Program-made: the position numbers and the translations under genes
Shown: in pieces, positions 1 to 5,149 of the stretch
How positions within the stretch are numbered: position 1 is the stretch's first letter
Layout: every line of letters starts with the position of its first letter
DNA from: Selenomonadales bacterium
GTDB taxonomy: Bacteria; Bacillota; Clostridia; Christensenellales; QALW01
DNA length: 5,149 bases
Assembly: GCA_003150515.1 (NCBI GenBank)
Contig: QALW01000002.1
Location: forward strand, 1-5,149
Direction: 5' to 3'
Notes under the pieces: generated by a model
Told to the model about the DNA's origin: nothing
Database searches by the model: none
Seen by the model: the letters and a program-made list of their open reading frames with translations, nothing else

Positions 1-6
1 AAATAG

Positions 7-115
7 GCCGCGCCCCAAAACGGCGGCGTTTGGCCGGGGCATAGCCCCGGCCAGGCCGAGCCGAAGGCTCGGCCCGCGGCCGTAGGCCGCGAACGCCGCC
101 GTTTTATGGCGCGGC
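7..115. repeat. Cloverleaf-like nested inverted repeat
   Basis: A long inverted repeat encloses three further hairpins. The closing stem pairs 7-14 (GCCGCGCC) with 108-115 (GGCGCGGC); then, after a 2x2 mismatch (15-16 against 106-107), 17-30 (AAAACGGCGGCGTT) pairs with 92-105 (AACGCCGCCGTTTT). That is 22 perfect pairs. Inside lie 31-40/44-53 (10 bp, loop ATA), 54-62/66-74 (9 bp, loop GAA) and 75-81/85-91 (7 bp, loop GTA). The arms abut with no unpaired base between them (30/31, 53/54, 74/75, 91/92). The block 1-160 is 80% G+C (128 of 160), far above the neighbouring genes. No reading frame or conserved tRNA bases are apparent. It could be a dispersed intergenic repeat, a structured RNA or a DNA cruciform. 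The pairing is certain; the function is unknown. Confidence 0.85.
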
Positions 116-144
116 GGGCCCGGCCTTCGGCCGGGCGCCGCGCC
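108..144. repeat. GC-rich hairpin with alternative partner for the cloverleaf arm
   Basis: Bases 118-125 (GCCCGGCC) and 129-136 (GGCCGGGC) form a perfect 8-bp stem with loop TTC. It is flanked by 108-115 (GGCGCGGC) and 137-144 (GCCGCGCC), which are also exact complements. Bases 137-144 therefore duplicate 7-14, and 108-115 can pair with either copy but not both. The triloop CTTCG is the complement of CGAAG in the hairpin at 54-74, which suggests units of one repeat family in both orientations. Its role is unknown. Confidence 0.75.
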
Positions 145-170
145 GCCCCCCGCCCGGGCCTTGCTTTTTT
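117..170 (+). terminator. Possible rightward terminator (weak)
   Basis: GC-rich foldable sequence is followed by TTGC and a T6 run at 165-170. One possible stem, 117-123 (GGCCCGG) with 154-160 (CCGGGCC), ends directly before this T-rich stretch and could end transcription arriving from a gene left of the window. Many competing pairings exist and the loop would be about 30 bases, so this is only a candidate. Confidence 0.25.
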
Positions 171-192
171 ATTCCCCCGCCCTTTGGGCTGA

Positions 193-229
193 GGCATATT
201 GGGGGCGTTATAAACGCCCCCAATATGCC
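193..229 (-). terminator. 17-bp perfect hairpin at the 3' end of the LysR gene
   Basis: Bases 193-209 and 213-229 are perfect complements (17 bp) around the loop ATA. In the leftward direction the stem starts 8 bases after the TAG stop of the LysR-type gene, the usual place for a terminator or mRNA-end stabiliser. However, neither side has a proper T-tract: leftward the sequence continues TCAGCCCAAAGGGCGG, and rightward it is GTTTAAATCTATTTG. It is therefore not a canonical intrinsic terminator. A small 4-bp stem with loop TTT (179-182/186-189) lies just beyond it. The hairpin itself is certain; the terminator role is inferred from position. Confidence 0.4.
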
Positions 230-237
230 GTTTAAAT

Positions 238-1149
238 CTATTTGACGGCCCCTTTGTTCATATTGTTTTTAATGGAGGTGTATAAATTCTTAAGCTCGGT
301 AAAAATATGAGGATAGGCGAAATTGGCGCGGTATATAATATTAATTTTGCGGGGAATTTCTACGTTGTCAATAGGCACTACGACCAGTCTTTTGTCCGCT
401 TCCTCCTTCATGCACGAGGAATAGGACATTATGGTAACGCCCAGATTCGCCTCTGTAAAGTTTTTAATTGTAGCCAAATTATCGCTTTCAATATTGATGT
501 TGAAATCCTCAATATGCTCTCCCAGGCGTATAAGCGCCTGTTCCCAAAGGATGCGCACGCTGGAATTGGAATAAGGCAGAATAAAAGGCTCCTTTTTTAA
601 TTCCTCCAGGCTGACGCTCTCCCGCCTGGCAAAGGGATGCTCCGCGCTTACGGCCAGGCATAATTCGTCGGTGTCCAATAACAGGGAAACGTAATCCTCC
701 GTAGAAGGCGTATGCGCCAAAACTGCCCAGTCTATTTCATAGTGATTCATCTTGGCCATAATGTGGGAAACATCGCTGGTGTATATGTTCAGCACGGTGG
801 ATTTATGCTGCCGGCAGTATTGAGAAAAGAGCATGGGCAGAAGATATTCTCCTATGGTGGAGGTTATGCCTACGTTAAAGCGCTTGCGGTATCTTTTTTT
901 ATCAGCCAGCTCTTTCATGAGCGCGTTTTCCAGGCCCGCCACCTTGTTCGCGTATTTTAGGAGCAGCTCTCCGTCGGGAGTTATGGCCAGCCTTTTTCCG
1001 TCCTTTACAAATATCTTGATATTATATTCCCATTCAAGCTGTTTTATATGATGGGTAACGGCCGGCTGGGTAAGATTCAGCTCCTCGGCAGTCTTGGTGT
1101 AGTTAAGCTGGGTGGCCAAAGTTAAAAGAGTCTGAAGTTTTTGATCCAA
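238..1149 (-). CDS. LysR-family transcriptional regulator
   Basis: This 303-residue protein has the normal length and layout of a LysR-type regulator. Residues 1-60 form the winged helix-turn-helix (YTKTAEELNLTQPAVTHHIKQLE, about 17-39, then a wing ending in the typical LAITPDGELLL). Residues about 60-88 are the linker helix. Residues 91-290 form the periplasmic-binding-protein-like effector domain, starting VGITSTIGEYLLP, a wording seen in the CysL/YwfK-like branch. The start is TTG at 1149-1147. An AGGAG site lies 9 bases upstream and an in-frame TGA at 1158-1156 excludes a longer form. It is transcribed divergently from the phosphatase operon, the classical arrangement for a LysR regulator controlling its neighbour. 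The effector is unknown. The frame is intact, with no sign of damage. Confidence 0.93.
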   Translation of the reverse strand: MDQKLQTLLTLATQLNYTKTAEELNLTQPAVTHHIKQLEWEYNIKIFVKDGKRLAITPDGELLLKYANKVAGLENALMKELADKKRYRKRFNVGITSTIGEYLLPMLFSQYCRQHKSTVLNIYTSDVSHIMAKMNHYEIDWAVLAHTPSTEDYVSLLLDTDELCLAVSAEHPFARRESVSLEELKKEPFILPYSNSSVRILWEQALIRLGEHIEDFNINIESDNLATIKNFTEANLGVTIMSYSSCMKEEADKRLVVVPIDNVEIPRKINIIYRANFAYPHIFTELKNLYTSIKNNMNKGAVK

Positions 1150-1158
1150 CTGATATCA

Positions 1159-1163
1159 CTCCT
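1159..1163 (-). promoter_or_regulatory. Ribosome binding site setting a TTG start
   Basis: The leftward strand reads AGGAG here, 9 bases before TTG. No ATG or GTG in that frame lies between this site and the helix-turn-helix, and a stop codon lies just upstream of the TTG. The site therefore decides the start of the LysR-type gene. Confidence 0.75.
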
Positions 1164-1184
1164 GAAATGTTCTTAGACATGTTT

Positions 1185-1190
1185 ATTATA
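1185..1190 (-). promoter_or_regulatory. -10 box of the LysR-type gene
   Basis: The leftward strand has a perfect TATAAT here, about 36 bases upstream of the TTG start, giving a predicted RNA start near 1178 and a leader of roughly 28 bases. No good -35 box is found at 17-18 bases (TTTATG or TTTTAT), which would fit a weak or activator-dependent promoter. Confidence 0.5.
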
Positions 1191-1249
1191 TTTTAAACTA
1201 TCAAAAGCATAAAAACAAGATTGAATTTGAAAAGAATAGCTATAGCCGC

Positions 1250-1265
1250 GTTAAATTAATTTAAC
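1250..1265. promoter_or_regulatory. 16-bp perfect palindrome, candidate LysR operator
   Basis: GTTAAATTAATTTAAC is a perfect 16-bp palindrome and contains the T-N11-A spacing (T1251 to A1263) known for LysR-type binding sites. It lies in the divergent region about 60 bases upstream of the regulator's -10 box, which is a typical position for autoregulation and for sensing the divergent operon. A second short palindrome, ATAGCTAT, is at 1236-1243 and could be an accessory site. The palindrome is seen directly; the regulator that binds it is inferred. Confidence 0.5.
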
Positions 1266-1432
1266 ATAAGAGGCCGAATACAATCAGGGCGCATTGGAAA
1301 CCGCCGCCTGTTAAGCGCATTCCGCAGGATTTCAGGGCGGTCTGCCCGGAGCTTAAACGCTTAATTGTCGGCAATATCCGGATTGCCTTGTCTGATATTA
1401 AATAAATTTATACGAACAAAAAAATATGTTAT
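1266..1432. other. Intergenic stretch without a supported gene
   Basis: Between the palindrome and the operon promoter is a patch (about 1270-1390) more GC-rich than its AT-rich flanks. One rightward frame stays open for 46 codons from 1265 to a TAA at 1403-1405, but it has no usable ATG or GTG and no ribosome site. Small inverted repeats are present: GGCAAT/ATTGCC at 1370-1375/1382-1387 and GGGC/GCCC at 1335-1347. None has a T-tract. It may be the remnant of a lost gene or simply regulatory spacer. Confidence 0.4.
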
Positions 1433-1461
1433 TTGAATTTGGGCGGCTTTTATTTTATACT
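1433..1461 (+). promoter_or_regulatory. Predicted sigma-A-type promoter of the phosphoesterase operon
   Basis: TTGAAT (1433-1438) and TATACT (1456-1461) are separated by exactly 17 bases; each differs from the consensus by one or two positions. The predicted RNA start is near 1468, giving a leader of about 78 bases before the phosphatase ATG. It is the best promoter match in the divergent region on this strand. Confidence 0.6.
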
Positions 1462-1488
1462 AAATAAAACTGATGATTTTCTTTCGCA

Positions 1489-1511
1489 CGGCGGCCTGCC
1501 TGCGGCCGCCG
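1489..1511 (+). promoter_or_regulatory. GC-rich hairpin in the operon leader
   Basis: CGGCGGCC (1489-1496) pairs perfectly with GGCCGCCG (1504-1511) around the 7-base loop TGCCTGC. It lies between the predicted RNA start and the ribosome site (GTGAGG, 1529-1534). It is followed by an A-rich stretch rather than a T-tract, so it is not a terminator. It could stabilise the mRNA 5' end or affect translation, but this is inference. Confidence 0.45.
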
Positions 1512-1545
1512 GCAAAAATTAAAAAACAGTGAGGTCGCCGCGTTA

Positions 1546-2547
1546 ATGAAAAAATATGTTTTGCTTCCGGATGAAATTATAGCCTATCTTAACGACAGCT
1601 TTGAGGAGCTGGAGCTTGCTTCCTATAACGGAGGGAACGCGCCTAAGGATAAGCCCCTGCCCGTTTTGCTGCCCGTGCCTGAAAATATGCTCTCGGCTCA
1701 GGGCTGCAATTTAAAATTGAGCGCAAGAGGCGTGCCCAATTCTGAAATCAGCCTGGAACTGCCGCCCGGCCGGGAGAACGCCAGATTGACCAATCTCTAT
1801 GCGGGCGCCGTTTACGATTATATCTTTAAAAATGAAAAGGGCGAATATAAGGACTGCTTTGAGACAGCCCGCATTTTGCCCAGAATAATGGACGTGGACG
1901 GAATATGCAACGTGCGGGACGCAGGGGGCTGGCCGGCGGGAGATTCTTTTATGCGACAGGGCCTGCTTTACCGGGGCAGCGAAATGAATCTTATTGGAAA
2001 TCACGCCATTGAAATTACGCCCGACGGCATAAATACAATGCTGGACATATTAAAAATCAAAACTGATTTAGACCTGAGAAATGAGGAGGAATCGGGTTTT
2101 CTCTCAGCCAGCCCTTTGGGGGAAAGCGTAAAATATGTCAGGCTGCCCGTATTGGGCTATATGGATATATTCCAGGAGCGCTTTATTCAGCCTCTTAAAG
2201 AAATTTTCAAGCTTTTTGCCTGCCGGGAGGGCTATCCTATTTATATTCACTGCTGGGCGGGCGCGGACAGGACGGGCACTATTCTGGCGCTGCTTAAGAG
2301 CGCGCTGGGCGTCTCCTATCATGATATAACCAGGGATTTTGAGATATCCACGTTTGCAAAATTCGGAGTTCGGGGCAGATGCAATAAGGATTTTACATAT
2401 GTTGAAATGTTCGAGCATTTAAAAAACAATGAGCCTGGCGAAACCCTTAAAGAACAGGCGCGCGCGTTTTTAACGGGCAAGGTGGGGCTGAGCGGGGAGG
2501 ATTTAAGCAATATAGAGCAAATTCTTCTGGAACGCCCTGTTCTCTGA
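1546..2547 (+). CDS. Tyrosine/dual-specificity-type protein phosphatase (Cys-based)
   Basis: This 333-residue protein belongs to the bacterial tyrosine-phosphatase family that includes MptpB and LipA (Y_phosphatase3 type), which hydrolyse phosphotyrosine, phosphoserine/threonine or phosphoinositides through a cysteinyl-phosphate intermediate. The catalytic P-loop is HCWAGADRTG at 235-244, with nucleophile C236 and phosphate-binding R242 (C-x5-R). Family landmarks precede it: NVRDAGGW (122-129), YRGSEM (142-147) and DLRNEEE (176-182). Residues about 45-110 look like a beta-rich, Ig-like N-terminal domain. There is no signal peptide or membrane segment, so it is probably cytoplasmic. The P-loop carries A240 where MptpB and LipA have Lys, so phosphoinositide activity cannot be assumed. 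The ATG at 1546 follows GTGAGG at 1529-1534, with a rather long spacing of 11 bases. It is first in the probable operon. The family is confident; the substrate is unknown. Confidence 0.9.
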   Translation: MKKYVLLPDEIIAYLNDSFEELELASYNGGNAPKDKPLPVLLPVPENMLSAQGCNLKLSARGVPNSEISLELPPGRENARLTNLYAGAVYDYIFKNEKGEYKDCFETARILPRIMDVDGICNVRDAGGWPAGDSFMRQGLLYRGSEMNLIGNHAIEITPDGINTMLDILKIKTDLDLRNEEESGFLSASPLGESVKYVRLPVLGYMDIFQERFIQPLKEIFKLFACREGYPIYIHCWAGADRTGTILALLKSALGVSYHDITRDFEISTFAKFGVRGRCNKDFTYVEMFEHLKNNEPGETLKEQARAFLTGKVGLSGEDLSNIEQILLERPVL

Positions 2548-2582
2548 ATGCGGGCCGGCCGAATATTAAAATCTTTTAGCCT

Positions 2583-2609
2583 AAAGGCGGGAGGATGAAA
2601 TTATTTATG
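2583..2609 (+). promoter_or_regulatory. Ambiguous start region of the lipoprotein gene
   Basis: GGGAGG (2589-2594) touches the ATG at 2595, leaving no spacer, so it cannot serve that codon. AAAGG (2583-2587), 7 bases upstream, could. Alternatively GGGAGG serves an in-frame ATG at 2607 with a somewhat long 12-base gap, giving a protein 4 residues shorter (MSRLFKRG...) that still has a complete lipoprotein signal. Confidence 0.5.
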
Positions 2610-4097
2610 TCTAGGTTATTTAAACGCGGAATTTTATTGTTCTTTTGCGCGGCGCTTGCGCTGATTTGCGTTTCGTGTTCAAAGGAGGGGAGCGGCGCTT
2701 CTTCGTCTGCGAGCGGCGCTATAAGCTCGGACGCAGCAATCAATACCGCGCGGCCTGCGGCCACGGACAGCCCTTTGACAACTGTTCAGCCCGCCGTATC
2801 TCCTTCTTCGGGCGGGCAGGATTTTAATACGCTTCCGGCCCGGGATATAAGCGGCGTATACGGCCGATGCATTATAGTGCGCGCAGACCGGGCCAGGCAA
2901 TATGAAATGCAGGCCGCGCAGCTCTTTTACGAGTTTATAAGCCGGGATATTAAAGCGGATATTGTGGATTCAGACGGCTTTTCCAATGACGCCGGCGGCG
3001 GATTGCCCGCGCTTATAGTATATATAGGGGAGACCGGCCTGGAGGAACCCGAAAGCGTTTGGGCGGAATTCAATAAAAACGGATATATAATGGAGGGAAA
3101 GGATAACTGTCTCGTATTTAGGGGCAGCTCGGCTGAAAACACATATACTGCGGTCAGCCGTTATATTTTTGAGATTATGGATAACAATACTGCAAATATC
3201 AGCACCTGGGATATGTCCTCGGGCGTAAGCGGACAGTTCCCGGCCGTTTCGCGTGAAGAATATATTTTGGATATTAATAAGTTTGAGACTGTTTGGCAAT
3301 ATGAGTGGCAGCCGCCCGAATGGATACTGGATTTTGAAGGGAAGTTAAAGGATTTTACCAATACTGAGGCGCGGCCTATGTGCTATGCTCACCGCGGCGA
3401 TATAGAAAGCTATCCGGAGAATTCCATAGAGGCGGTAATCAGCGCCGTGAAGAAAGGCGCGGATATGATAGAATTGGACGTATGCATGACAAGGGATAAG
3501 GTGCTGGTGCTTATGCATGGGGAGGATCTGAGCGTTACCACCGACTGGGCGCTTAAACGAGGGGAGACGCTCAACGGCATAAAGCTGCCTATGTCCAGCA
3601 GTATTTCCGCCTGGACTTATGAACAGCTCTGCCAGCTCCGGCTGAGAACGGGCAACGGGGAATACAGCGCCGCGGACAGCGAGATAACTGAATATATAAT
3701 TCCCACTCTTAAGGAAGCGTTTATGGTGTGCAATGAGCGCAGCCTGCTGGTGCTGGACAGAGTTACGACTTCTCATTGGGATAAGATATATGAAATTATT
3801 AAGGAGACCAAGGCGTATAGATGCTTTACCTATTCGGCTATGGCGACTTCCGCGGATCAGGCGTATTATTACCGCACAATAGTATTGTCTGAATGCGGCC
3901 AATCGGCGCCCACCTGCTTTTCCAGAGGCCCGCGCTGGACCGGCTGCGGCAGAATAGACCACTATTATGAATTCTCTCTGACTACGGATGAAGAGTTTGA
4001 TGAATATTTTAAGGAAGAGACAAAATACGGCTGTTTTGTGCTGACCAACAGAGTCAGCAAACTGATTGATTTTATAAACAGGCATTATGCTCCCTAA
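2595..4097 (+). CDS. Lipoprotein glycerophosphodiester phosphodiesterase with an N-terminal accessory domain
   Basis: This 500-residue protein should hydrolyse glycerophosphodiesters to glycerol 3-phosphate and an alcohol outside the membrane. Residues 1-28 form a lipoprotein signal (RLFKRG, hydrophobic 12-26, lipobox CVSC with lipidated C28; Cys at the -3 position is unusual). Residues 29-85 are a Ser/Ala/Thr/Pro-rich linker. Residues about 90-215 resemble the alpha/beta N-terminal domain of GH20/GH67-type glycosidases (IIVRADRARQYEMQAAQLF, PALIVYIGET, GYIMEGKDNCLVFRG, TYTAVSRYIFEI). Residues about 260-497 are the GDPD TIM barrel: AHRG (H266, R267), PENS (274-277), ELDVCMTRD (metal ligands E293, D295), MHGE (H308) and PTLKEAF (370-376). 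D388 in LLVLDRV sits where many members have the third ligand Glu; an LDK-like form is known in some GDPDs. YGCFVLTNRVSKLIDF ends the barrel. The gene lies 47 bp after the phosphatase. The catalytic domain is confident; the accessory domain is moderately so. Confidence 0.88.
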   Translation: MKLFMSRLFKRGILLFFCAALALICVSCSKEGSGASSSASGAISSDAAINTARPAATDSPLTTVQPAVSPSSGGQDFNTLPARDISGVYGRCIIVRADRARQYEMQAAQLFYEFISRDIKADIVDSDGFSNDAGGGLPALIVYIGETGLEEPESVWAEFNKNGYIMEGKDNCLVFRGSSAENTYTAVSRYIFEIMDNNTANISTWDMSSGVSGQFPAVSREEYILDINKFETVWQYEWQPPEWILDFEGKLKDFTNTEARPMCYAHRGDIESYPENSIEAVISAVKKGADMIELDVCMTRDKVLVLMHGEDLSVTTDWALKRGETLNGIKLPMSSSISAWTYEQLCQLRLRTGNGEYSAADSEITEYIIPTLKEAFMVCNERSLLVLDRVTTSHWDKIYEIIKETKAYRCFTYSAMATSADQAYYYRTIVLSECGQSAPTCFSRGPRWTGCGRIDHYYEFSLTTDEEFDEYFKEETKYGCFVLTNRVSKLIDFINRHYAP

Positions 4098-4181
4098 GCA
4101 TGAGAGTCTTAATAACTTAGAGCTTTGCAGGGGCTGCGGAATAAGCTTTGAATGCTGAAATTAAATTAGAAGGAAGATAAG
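4098..4181 (+). other. Short intra-operon gap with ribosome site
   Basis: The 84-bp gap contains only a weak 4-bp hairpin (GCAG/CTGC, 4127-4137) without a T-tract, a repeated AGCTTTG (4121-4127 and 4144-4150), and AAGGAAG (4170-4176) as ribosome site for the next gene. No terminator or convincing promoter is visible, which supports cotranscription. Confidence 0.55.
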
Positions 4182-5149
4182 ATGATGAATACCCCTTTTA
4201 TAACTTCTCCGGCAGTTTTTGCGGCGGGGCGCTGTTATCAGATAATGGCTGTAACTGATACAGAACTGCTTTATTGGGTGGAGATAAACGGAAAAAACTA
4301 TTACGACGCTTCAAACGGAGTGATGAGAAGCGCGTGCCGGGCGCATAGAGCGGTTGTACCCATGGAAGAATTGGACAAAGCCCGCCGTTATACCATATGC
4401 TTCCGAAGGGTTTTGTCTCGAAAAGGCCCAGTGCCCGTTACCGGAGAAATAGAGCGAATAGATTATTCCTTTCGTCCCGTGCCCGAGAAAGGAAAAATAA
4501 ATATATATCAGGCGGCGGACGCGCATCAGCTTGATAAGCTGCCTCATATGGCGGGAAAGTATTTTGGGAAAGAACTGCATTTGCTTGTGCTTAACGGGGA
4601 CACCTTTGATTTCTGCCACGAGGAAAAGGATTTTGACTATTTGTATAATTTAGCCGGCGCTCTGACGCGCGGGAAAATACCTATAATCTTTACCAAGGGC
4701 AATCATGACAACAGAGGCTATTTAGCGGAGAAATTGGCAGAATATACGCCTGTTATAGGCGGGCGCTCTTATTATTCAGTTAGATTGGGAAATATATGGG
4801 CATTGATATTGGATTGCGGCGAATGCTGCGCCGATGATTATTTTGAATACGGCAATACTGTCTGTCATCATGATTTTCGCCTGGAGGAGACGGATTTTAT
4901 AGAGAGAATAATAGCAAATTCCCAGGATGAATATAATGCTCCGGGAGTTCAATACCGGCTGATAATAAGCCATTCTCCCATAACTCATATAAGACAGGCT
5001 CCTTATAATATAGAAACAGAGCTGTATAGTCAGTGGACAAAGCTTATAAATGAAAATATCCGGCCTCATTTTATGTTAAGCGGGCATCTGCATATATTGG
5101 AGGTGAGCGAGCCGGGCGGCAGATTGGACACTCTGGGGCAAAGCTGTCC
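4182..5149 (+). CDS. Calcineurin-like metallophosphoesterase (3' end outside the window)
   Basis: The frame is open from ATG 4182 to the window edge: 322 codons plus two bases, no stop. All metal-binding blocks of the two-metal calcineurin-like phosphoesterases appear in order: DAH (D113, H115), GD (139-140, in LNGDTFDF), GNHD (173-176), H264 in ISHSP, and GHLH (301-304). The catalytic core therefore looks complete and probably active. Residues about 8-95 form a beta-rich N-terminal part like the fibronectin-type domain in front of purple acid phosphatase-like enzymes (TDTELLYWVEINGKNYYD, RRYTICFRRVL). No signal peptide is apparent, so a cytoplasmic enzyme is likely. AAGGA is 7 bases before the first ATG; a second ATG follows directly at 4185. 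It is third in the probable operon after the GDPD lipoprotein. The substrate (phosphomonoester or diester) cannot be told from sequence. Confidence 0.9.
   Translation, partial: MMNTPFITSPAVFAAGRCYQIMAVTDTELLYWVEINGKNYYDASNGVMRSACRAHRAVVPMEELDKARRYTICFRRVLSRKGPVPVTGEIERIDYSFRPVPEKGKINIYQAADAHQLDKLPHMAGKYFGKELHLLVLNGDTFDFCHEEKDFDYLYNLAGALTRGKIPIIFTKGNHDNRGYLAEKLAEYTPVIGGRSYYSVRLGNIWALILDCGECCADDYFEYGNTVCHHDFRLEETDFIERIIANSQDEYNAPGVQYRLIISHSPITHIRQAPYNIETELYSQWTKLINENIRPHFMLSGHLHILEVSEPGGRLDTLGQSC

Noticed and set aside
7..115. Cloverleaf as a tRNA gene
   Set aside because: The arms have the wrong lengths (22, 10, 9 and 7 bp) and every loop is three bases. There is no anticodon loop, T-loop or CCA-adjacent acceptor pattern.
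7..160. Integron attC site
   Set aside because: No GTTRRRY/RYYYAAC core pair is found at the ends, the stems lack the characteristic extrahelical bases, and no integrase or cassette is present.
1..237. CRISPR array
   Set aside because: The repeats are inverted and contiguous, of differing sequence, with no regularly spaced direct repeats or spacers.
307..600. 97-codon rightward open frame opposite the LysR-type gene
   Set aside because: It overlaps the effector domain of a well-supported gene on the other strand and has no ribosome site or family resemblance.
2553..2560. GGCCGGCC palindrome between the first two operon genes
   Set aside because: It is only 8 bp, has no loop or T-tract, and is expected by chance in GC-rich spacer; it is not a terminator.
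3345..4085. 246-codon leftward open frame
   Set aside because: It lies entirely antisense to the GDPD gene, whose domain motifs run through the whole stretch. The frame shows no recognisable family and is a coding shadow.
4776..5069. 97-codon leftward open frame
   Set aside because: It is antisense to the metallophosphoesterase, whose conserved blocks cover the same bases.

Overview
The window reads like a chromosomal segment of an anaerobic Bacillota, most likely a Clostridia-type gut lineage. This is inferred from strong AGGAG/AAGGA-type ribosome sites, a TTG start, sigma-A-like TTGAAT/TATACT promoter boxes, a lipoprotein signal followed by a Ser/Ala/Thr/Pro-rich linker, heavy use of ATA for Ile, and the protein families present. 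No taxonomic marker is present, so the placement is tentative.

Layout. Positions 1-237 carry no gene. They form an 80% G+C block (1-160) built almost entirely of perfect inverted repeats with three-base loops. Three hairpins sit end to end inside a long closing stem, giving a cloverleaf, and further hairpins follow. The last of these, with a perfect 17-bp stem, lies just past the stop of a leftward LysR-type regulator gene (238-1149). A 396-bp divergent intergenic region (1150-1545) then holds the regulator's ribosome site and -10 box, a perfect 16-bp A/T palindrome that is a good operator candidate, a promoter for the rightward genes and a GC-rich hairpin in their leader. Rightward from 1546 come three closely spaced genes: a tyrosine/dual-specificity-type phosphatase (1546-2547), a lipoprotein with a glycerophosphodiester phosphodiesterase domain (2595-4097), and a calcineurin-like metallophosphoesterase (from 4182, cut by the window edge).

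Working together. The three rightward genes are separated by 47 and 84 bp with no terminator between them, so they are probably one operon, divergent from its likely LysR-type regulator. All three act on phosphate esters but belong to three unrelated folds (Cys-based phosphatase, TIM-barrel diesterase, two-metal phosphoesterase). Only the diesterase is exported and lipid-anchored; the other two show no signal peptide. A plausible reading is a route in which a phosphodiester is cut at the cell surface and phosphorylated products are processed inside, but no transporter is visible and the substrate is unknown.

The features most worth a second look are the cloverleaf-like repeat at the left end, the unusual domain pairing in the lipoprotein, and the regulator/triple-phosphoesterase arrangement.
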